This document shows, in pieces, positions 59,351 to 64,000 of a DNA stretch of 64,000 nt. Every line of letters starts with the position of its first letter. Position 1 is the stretch's first letter. A model generated the notes under the pieces. That model made no database searches and was not told the DNA's origin. It saw nothing but the letters and a program-made list of their open reading frames with translations. Origin of the DNA: [Scytonema hofmanni] UTEX 2349 (GTDB lineage Bacteria; Cyanobacteriota; Cyanobacteriia; Cyanobacteriales; Nostocaceae); NCBI RefSeq assembly GCF_000582685.1, contig NZ_KK073768.1:4441801-4505800 (forward strand). The letters are read 5' to 3'. The position numbers and the translations under genes are program-made.

Positions 59351-60646
59351 ATGACGCAAAACTTGAAAATAGATGGCTTGAATTCCCAGAGTATTTGGCG
59401 ATCGCCTCTGATGTTAGCAATTACAGCATCTTTGGTAACAGGTGCAACAAGTGTTTATACAGTAACGCAGCTTCAGAATCAAAAGCCAGAGGTTCCTGCC
59501 ACAATTCAGCCAGTAGTAAAAACAGTCACAGCAATGGGACGACTAGAGCCAAAAGGAGAGGTAGCCAAACTTTCAGCAGCTACCGCGAATGAAGGAAATC
59601 GAGTAGATAAACTGTTAGTCAAAGAAGGCGATCGCGTCAAAGCTGGGCAGATAATTGCCATTATGGACAGTCGCGATCGCCTACAAGCGAGTTTGGTTGA
59701 AGCACAAAAACAAGTTCAAGTTGCTTCATCACGTCTAGACCAAGTAAAAGCAGGAGCCAAACAGGGAGAAATTGGAGCGCGTCAAGCTACAGTCAACCGT
59801 TTGCAAGTAGAACTTGAGGGAAATAGGAAAACTCTGCAAGCGACAATTAATCGTCTACAAGCGGAACTGCAAGGTCAACAACAAAGCTTACAAGCGACAG
59901 TTGCCCGTGTCGCAGCCGAAAAACGTAACGCTCAAGCAGACGTTCAACGTTACGAAACTTTATATAAACAAGGAGCGATTTCCAGTCAAGAAGTTGATAA
60001 AAGACGCCTGAGTGCAGAAACTACAAATCAGCAGCTAATCGAAAGCCAAGCTACCCAAAGAAGAACCATTGCTACATTGCAACAGCAGCTTCTCGAAGCC
60101 AAAGCCAACCGAGATAAAACCATCGCAACATTGGAACAGCAGCTTCTCGAAGCCAAAGCCACTTTAAACCAAACAGTAGAAGTGCGTCCCACAGACGTAG
60201 CAAATTCCCAAGCAGAGATAGAAAGCGCTCAAGCTACCGTAGGGAAAATTAAAGCACAACTCCAACAAGCATACATCCGCGCACCCAAAGCAGGGCAAAT
60301 CTTGAAGATAAATACACGCGCCGGTGAAACCGTTGGTAACGACGGAATTGTCGATTTAGGTCAAACCGACCAAATGTATGCAGTTGCAGAAGTCTACCAA
60401 AGTGATATTAACAAAGTGCGATCGGGGCAACGAGTGCGAATAACTGGTGATTCTCTTTCTGGTGAATTGCAGGGAACAGTAGATTGGGTTGGAATGCAGG
60501 TACAGCGACAGAACGTTATCAACACCGATCCCAGTGAAAATATAGATGCCAAAATCGTTGAAGTTCATGTGCAACTGAATGAATTATCTAGTAAAAAAGC
60601 TGCCAATTTCACTAATTTACAAGTCAAGGTGGTAATTGAATTATGA
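59351..60646 (+). CDS. devB: DevB-type membrane fusion protein of an ABC exporter
   Basis: 431 residues. One N-terminal membrane helix (SPLMLAITASLVTGATSVYT) is followed by the biotinyl-lipoyl-like hairpin (VTAMGRLEPKGEVAKLSAAT, VDKLLVKEGDRVKAGQIIAI) and a long alpha-hairpin coiled coil (about 115-310) with near-identical repeats LQQQLLEAKA(N/T)RDKTIATLE (about 243-280). HlyD-type beta parts follow (IRAPKAGQILKINTRAGETV). Its best-known relatives are the heterocyst-glycolipid exporter DevBCA. It overlaps devC by 4 bp (ATGA), so the operon is translationally coupled. Confidence 0.92.
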   Translation: MTQNLKIDGLNSQSIWRSPLMLAITASLVTGATSVYTVTQLQNQKPEVPATIQPVVKTVTAMGRLEPKGEVAKLSAATANEGNRVDKLLVKEGDRVKAGQIIAIMDSRDRLQASLVEAQKQVQVASSRLDQVKAGAKQGEIGARQATVNRLQVELEGNRKTLQATINRLQAELQGQQQSLQATVARVAAEKRNAQADVQRYETLYKQGAISSQEVDKRRLSAETTNQQLIESQATQRRTIATLQQQLLEAKANRDKTIATLEQQLLEAKATLNQTVEVRPTDVANSQAEIESAQATVGKIKAQLQQAYIRAPKAGQILKINTRAGETVGNDGIVDLGQTDQMYAVAEVYQSDINKVRSGQRVRITGDSLSGELQGTVDWVGMQVQRQNVINTDPSENIDAKIVEVHVQLNELSSKKAANFTNLQVKVVIEL

Positions 60647-61818
60647 TTGGATTTATCCAGCAATTGCAGCGGCGAACACCTCTCGGATGGCTACAACTAA
60701 GTCATGAAAAAAGTCGTCTTTTAGTAGCATTATCAGGAATTGCCTTTGCTGATGTTCTCATGTTTATGCAGTTGGGATTTCAAAATGCACTTTATGACAG
60801 TAACACCCGCCTAAATCGCGTTTTAGAAACAGATATAGTTTTACTTAGTCCTCAAGCCCGTAACATCCAAAGTTTATCTACATTTTCTCGGCGGCGATTG
60901 TACCAAGCTGCGGACATTCAAGGAGTGAAGTCTGCCGAAGCTTTATATATCAACACAGTTACATGGAAAAATCCCCAAACTCGCCGCAAGTCAACGATAC
61001 AAGTCATGGGTTTTAATCCGGAAAAATCAGCTTTAAAATTACCTGAAGTTAACCAACAATTAGAAACAATTAAACTACCAGATACCTTTTTATTTGACCG
61101 TAGTTCCAAAGGAGATTACAAAGAAGCTTTTGCTCAAATTCAACAAGGAAAAACTGTTACGACCGAAATAGAAAAGCACACCATTTCTATTAATGGCTTG
61201 TTTAAATTAGGTTCTTCCTTTGGCGCTGATGGTACTTTAATTTCCAGCGATCAAAACTTTTTGCGGCTATTTCCTCGGCGACAAGCAGGTAGTATCAGTC
61301 TTGGGTTAATTTATGTAGAACCAGGCTATGACTCAAAGCAAGTAGCAACAGCATTGCAATCCTATTTAACAAATGATGTCAAAGTATTAACTCGCGAAGA
61401 ATTTATCAAATTTGAAGAAGATTACTGGAAAAGAGAAAGTCCCATCGGCTTTATCTTCGGTTTAGGTGTATCAATGGGTTTCATAGTTGGTGTGATAATC
61501 GTTTATCAAGTACTCTCCACCGATGTGAATGCTCACATGAAAGAATACGCGACTTTTAAAGCAATGGGTTATAGCAATTTATATTTATTGGGTGTCGTAT
61601 TTGAAGAAGCGATCATCCTGGCGTTTTTGGGCTTTATTCCAGGAGCAATAATACCTTTGGGGCTTTATAATCTGACTCGAAATGCTACAAATTTGCCGAT
61701 TTATATGACCTTAGCAAGAGCCTTTATGGTGTTATTGCTGACTATTACTATGTGTATCATTTCCGGGGCGATCGCTACTCGGAAAGTTCAATCTGCTGAC
61801 CCGGCTGATATGTTTTAA
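60643..61818 (+). CDS. devC: DevC-type ABC exporter permease
   Basis: 391 residues, MacB/FtsX-like topology: one N-terminal helix (SRLLVALSGIAFADVLMFMQ), a large extracytoplasmic part (about 55-265), then three helices at the C terminus (GFIFGLGVSMGFIVGVIIVY; LLGVVFEEAIILAFLGFIPG; MVLLLTITMCIISGAIATRK). Typical DevC blocks are TPLGWLQLSHEKSRLLVALS, MGFNPEKSALKLPEV, and MKEYATFKAMGYSNLYLLGV. It forms the channel with DevB and is powered by DevA. It overlaps devB by 4 bp; a short heptamer repeat separates it from devA. Confidence 0.94.
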   Translation: MIGFIQQLQRRTPLGWLQLSHEKSRLLVALSGIAFADVLMFMQLGFQNALYDSNTRLNRVLETDIVLLSPQARNIQSLSTFSRRRLYQAADIQGVKSAEALYINTVTWKNPQTRRKSTIQVMGFNPEKSALKLPEVNQQLETIKLPDTFLFDRSSKGDYKEAFAQIQQGKTVTTEIEKHTISINGLFKLGSSFGADGTLISSDQNFLRLFPRRQAGSISLGLIYVEPGYDSKQVATALQSYLTNDVKVLTREEFIKFEEDYWKRESPIGFIFGLGVSMGFIVGVIIVYQVLSTDVNAHMKEYATFKAMGYSNLYLLGVVFEEAIILAFLGFIPGAIIPLGLYNLTRNATNLPIYMTLARAFMVLLLTITMCIISGAIATRKVQSADPADMF

Positions 61819-61935
61819 GAGGGCATTGGGCATGGGGCATTGGGCATTGAAAGAATTTCTCATATAAACATGTACTTATAGAACGTTTTTAATAACCTTT
61901 TACCCATTGCCCAATGCCCATTGCCCATTGCCCAA
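61819..61935. repeat. Heptamer repeats between devC and devA
   Basis: GGGCATTGGGCATGGGGCAT (61821-61840 and on to 61848) lies just after the devC stop. The complementary-type CCCAATGCCCATTGCCCATT block (about 61908-61930) lies before devA. They could pair as inverted repeats in the operon mRNA. Confidence 0.65.
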
Positions 61936-61951
61936 CAATATTACAATCAAC

Positions 61952-62650
61952 ATGGAACCTGTAATTTCGATTAAAAATCTCGCTCACTATTTCGGTCATG
62001 GTCAACTTCGCAAGCAAGTTCTTTTTGATATCAACTTAGATATTAATGCTGGTGAAATTATCATTATGACGGGTCCTTCTGGTTCTGGTAAAACTACACT
62101 TCTGACTTTGGCAGGAGGTTTGCGTTCTGCTCAATTTGGTAGTTTGCAGGTATTAGGACGGGAACTTTGCAAAGCTAGTGCAAAACAACTTACTTTAGCA
62201 CGACGCAGTAATGGTTATATTTTCCAAGCACACAACTTGCACGGTAGCTTAACAGCACTCCAAAACGTGAGAATGGGTTTGGAACTGCAACCAAATATTT
62301 CGCTGCAAGAGATGAAAACTCGGTCAGCGGAAATGTTAGAGTTGGTAGGATTGGGAAATCGTCTTAATTACTATCCTGATGATTTGTCAGGTGGACAAAA
62401 ACAAAGAGTAGCGATCGCTCGTGCTTTAGTCAATCATCCGAAAATTGTCTTAGCAGACGAACCTACAGCTGCCCTTGATAGCAAATCCGGTCGAGATGTA
62501 GTCAACTTGATGCAAACATTAGCCAAAGAACAAGGCTGTACCATTCTCTTAGTGACTCATGACAACCGCATTTTAGATATTGCCGACAACATAGTTTACA
62601 TGGAAGATGGAAAGCTAGCTGATGCTCCTGCTCCGGTTGCCGCAGGTTAA
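61952..62650 (+). CDS. devA: DevA-type ABC transporter ATPase
   Basis: 232 residues from the ATG at 61952 (MEPVISIKNLAHYF). The longer frame start at 61907 would add residues encoded only by heptamer repeats, so I reject it. Walker A is GPSGSGKTTLL, the Q-loop region YIFQAHNLHGSLTALQ, the signature LSGGQKQRVAIARAL, Walker B KIVLADEPTAAL and the H-loop LLVTHD. This is the LolD/MacB-like branch. It drives the DevB-DevC exporter, whose cargo in relatives is heterocyst glycolipid; the paralog here could export another lipid or compound. Confidence 0.95.
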   Translation: MEPVISIKNLAHYFGHGQLRKQVLFDINLDINAGEIIIMTGPSGSGKTTLLTLAGGLRSAQFGSLQVLGRELCKASAKQLTLARRSNGYIFQAHNLHGSLTALQNVRMGLELQPNISLQEMKTRSAEMLELVGLGNRLNYYPDDLSGGQKQRVAIARALVNHPKIVLADEPTAALDSKSGRDVVNLMQTLAKEQGCTILLVTHDNRILDIADNIVYMEDGKLADAPAPVAAG

Positions 62651-62704
62651 AGTTTATTTACATGGCTAATAATTAAAACTAGATAAAAGAACAAAAATCT
62701 TTCT

Positions 62705-62740
62705 TCCCTAGTCCCTAGTCCCCAGTCCCTAGTCCCTAGT
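62705..62740. repeat. Short tandem heptamer repeat (TCCCTAG)n
   Basis: Five consecutive heptamers TCCCTAG / TCCCCAG between the devA stop and the end of the convergent gene at 62736, ending at its last codon. Confidence 0.75.
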
Positions 62741-63584
62741 TTCCAGCATAAACTGCGATCGCGTGCGGTACTTTACGCTTTGTTGAAATCAAAGAATTTC
62801 CATTTACGATCAAAAATGTGCTTCCACCACCGTCAAGCATCGCAGTTACACTTGCACCAAACCCCGTGAGAACATTAGATGCATCAATCTGACGCGCATA
62901 ACTACTCGAATAAAAAATTACAGTTTCTTTTGTACCATTGCCGTCATTATCTCGCACTCCAACAAAGGTTCTCGGTAAATAACTCAAAGGAGACTTATTT
63001 GCCACCACATCAAGGGCACCTACTACTTCCGGTGTTGAATTGAAAGTCTCTTTCGCATAACTTTGAATATTAGCAATTCCTTGGTCGGGGTTGAAAGAAA
63101 ACGTGCGAATTTGTCCGGGGTATTCTTTAGCGATCGCATAACCGTAACTAATCGCATTACCACCTAACTTCAAACCGAACGCAATACCCGTTGGATCTTC
63201 ATTTGTGGAAAAGAAGGAAGCATTGACAACAACTATTACCTTTCGCGTTGATGTATTTCCTTTAACAGCATCTTGCCAAAATTCAGAGGGCAATTTTCTC
63301 TTCACCATCGCATTCGGTGTACCCTCGGTTGTACCTGTTAAATTGCGTATAGTCCCCTTTTCTAAGTTGACAACGGTAACATAATCTGAATTTCCGTTTG
63401 AATAGTCTTTTTTGTAAACTTGTAAGCCAGTTTCCGAAAGTATCAGCTTGAAGCCTTTGGAAATTTCTAAAGCCTGCGCTGTGTAAATTTGGAGTGTGAT
63501 TACAATCACAGTAGTTACCAAACTTAAAGACAGCAACTTTCTACTTTTGGGTAAGAAATTCCCACCCCCGAAAAGTTTATTCAT
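62736..63584 (-). CDS. Exported phosphodiester glycosidase-like (NAGPA/DUF2233) protein
   Basis: 282 residues. A signal peptide or anchor (KLLSLSLVTTVIVITLQIYT, cut near AQA) precedes a domain with the NAGPA-family pattern: VIVVVNASFFSTNEDPTGIA, PRTFVGVRDNDGN and the C-terminal VTAMLDGGGSTFLIVNGNSL, which includes the conserved D-GGGS. Relatives are phosphodiester glycosidases, including eukaryotic GlcNAc-1-phosphodiester alpha-N-acetylglucosaminidase; some bacterial forms act on exopolysaccharide or wall polymers. A role on envelope glycans is possible. Convergent with devA. Confidence 0.87.
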   Translation of the reverse strand: MNKLFGGGNFLPKSRKLLSLSLVTTVIVITLQIYTAQALEISKGFKLILSETGLQVYKKDYSNGNSDYVTVVNLEKGTIRNLTGTTEGTPNAMVKRKLPSEFWQDAVKGNTSTRKVIVVVNASFFSTNEDPTGIAFGLKLGGNAISYGYAIAKEYPGQIRTFSFNPDQGIANIQSYAKETFNSTPEVVGALDVVANKSPLSYLPRTFVGVRDNDGNGTKETVIFYSSSYARQIDASNVLTGFGASVTAMLDGGGSTFLIVNGNSLISTKRKVPHAIAVYAGN

Positions 63585-64000
63585 GATTCATCCCAAACGA
63601 AGCGATTTAGTTAAATCAAAACCCGCACAAGTAATCTTATGCGGGTTATACCAATTTAATATGAAGACGCATAGAAAGAACCCCACCCTAACCCTCCCCG
63701 CTTGCGGGGAGGGAACCGGATTTTCCCCTAAGAGCTTGCGGGGAGGGGCTTCGCGGGGTGGGGTTCTTTCTATGCAGCTTCACAAATAATTGGTATTAAT
63801 ACTAAATGAAATGTTTAATCATTTCAACAAATAACACTCTCATGATATTGACAAGTTTCTCCGTCTTGTGGAATGAAACAGCCCTGCTCTTTTAGGGTGA
63901 GGGCTTTTTCCCATTGCCCAACCTTAATTTTACCAACCTACTCAATGCAAAAATATCTGGCTGAGTTAGGAAACACAACTGATAATAGGCTAGTCTGTTG
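63585..64000. other. Right-edge intergenic region with a palindromic element
   Basis: Contains the element at 63649-63796 and, at about 63872-63900, the GGAATGAAACAGCCCTGC stretch also found near 59087. The last 60 bases could be the 3' end of a leftward gene (QQTSLLSVVFPNSARYF), but too little is present to decide. Confidence 0.5.
63649..63796. repeat. Palindromic element with ATACCAATT ends
   Basis: ATACCAATT (63649-63657) and AATTGGTAT (63788-63796) bound 148 bp. Inside, AGAAAGAACCCCACCC (63673-63688) pairs with the GGGTGGGGTTCTTTCT stretch near 63757-63772, and a CTCCCCGCTTGCGGGGAG hairpin follows the left arm. It has the same ends as 55885-56023 but a different inside. Confidence 0.7.

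Noticed and set aside
61907..61951. Upstream start for devA
   Set aside because: Would add 15 residues encoded by the CCCAATG/CCCATTG heptamers; the conserved N terminus begins at 61952.

Overview
The window is chromosomal DNA of a cyanobacterium, most likely a filamentous, probably heterocyst-forming one (Nostocales-like). Support: very frequent HIP1 octamers (GCGATCGC), short tandemly repeated heptamers, a DevBCA-type exporter, a 112-residue P-II protein with the RYRGSEY T-loop, Uma2, DUF4336, DUF1802 and Rpn/DUF4351 proteins, and many hairpin-type dispersed repeats. Base composition is AT-rich, with typical bacterial gene spacing and many RNA-like hairpins between genes. No rRNA, prophage or CRISPR array was seen.

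Layout. 1-2287: a PRC-barrel/DUF2382 stress protein cut by the left edge, a KDPG aldolase, and two hairpin-repeat blocks. 2288-17527: a 12-gene minus-strand cluster for a Wzx/Wzy-dependent exopolysaccharide. Read in the direction of transcription it encodes the polymerisation/chain-length tyrosine kinase, a GT2, the flippase, a GT-A-like enzyme, the Wzy/O-antigen-ligase-like polymerase, several GT4/GT2/unknown transferases, a WecG/TagA transferase and the polyprenyl-phosphate sugar transferase. A 1.4-kb gene-free leader with strong inverted repeats precedes it. 18972-25400: a DUF697 GTPase, a large exported di-heme protein, a Uma2 nuclease, then a 1.1-kb graveyard of palindromic elements and a broken DUF3616 gene.

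25438-37508: housekeeping and hypothetical genes (an RluA-type pseudouridine synthase carrying an in-frame palindromic insertion, GFA protein, GNAT, DUF4336, a kinase-like protein, DUF1802, aldo/keto reductase, an SLH-fasciclin-barrel envelope protein, PyrE). An Rpn/DUF4351 gene is interrupted by a 93-bp MITE with a clean 5-bp target duplication. 37611-44709: a small exported protein abutting an IS1341-type TnpB element, a CAT-anticodon tRNA, a CNNM/CBS protein, QueC and a Gfo/Idh/MocA oxidoreductase. 44906-50921: DedA, a chromosomal ParM-like actin plus ParR-like adaptor pair closed by a terminator, a phosphohexomutase, RdgB and P-II (glnB). 51064-64000: a coiled-coil membrane protein, a TPR remnant, a KefB-type antiporter, a broken TnpB, a MocR regulator, a TetR repressor divergent from a devBCA operon with a clear palindromic operator, and a phosphodiester glycosidase-like protein.

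The most interesting candidates are the ParM/ParR-like pair without visible centromere repeats at 45.7-47.4 kb, and the unusually legible history of small palindromic elements. Some of those land inside genes (29674-29766, 26418-26507), some abut start codons (33345-33566) and some are stacked on each other (31366-31613).
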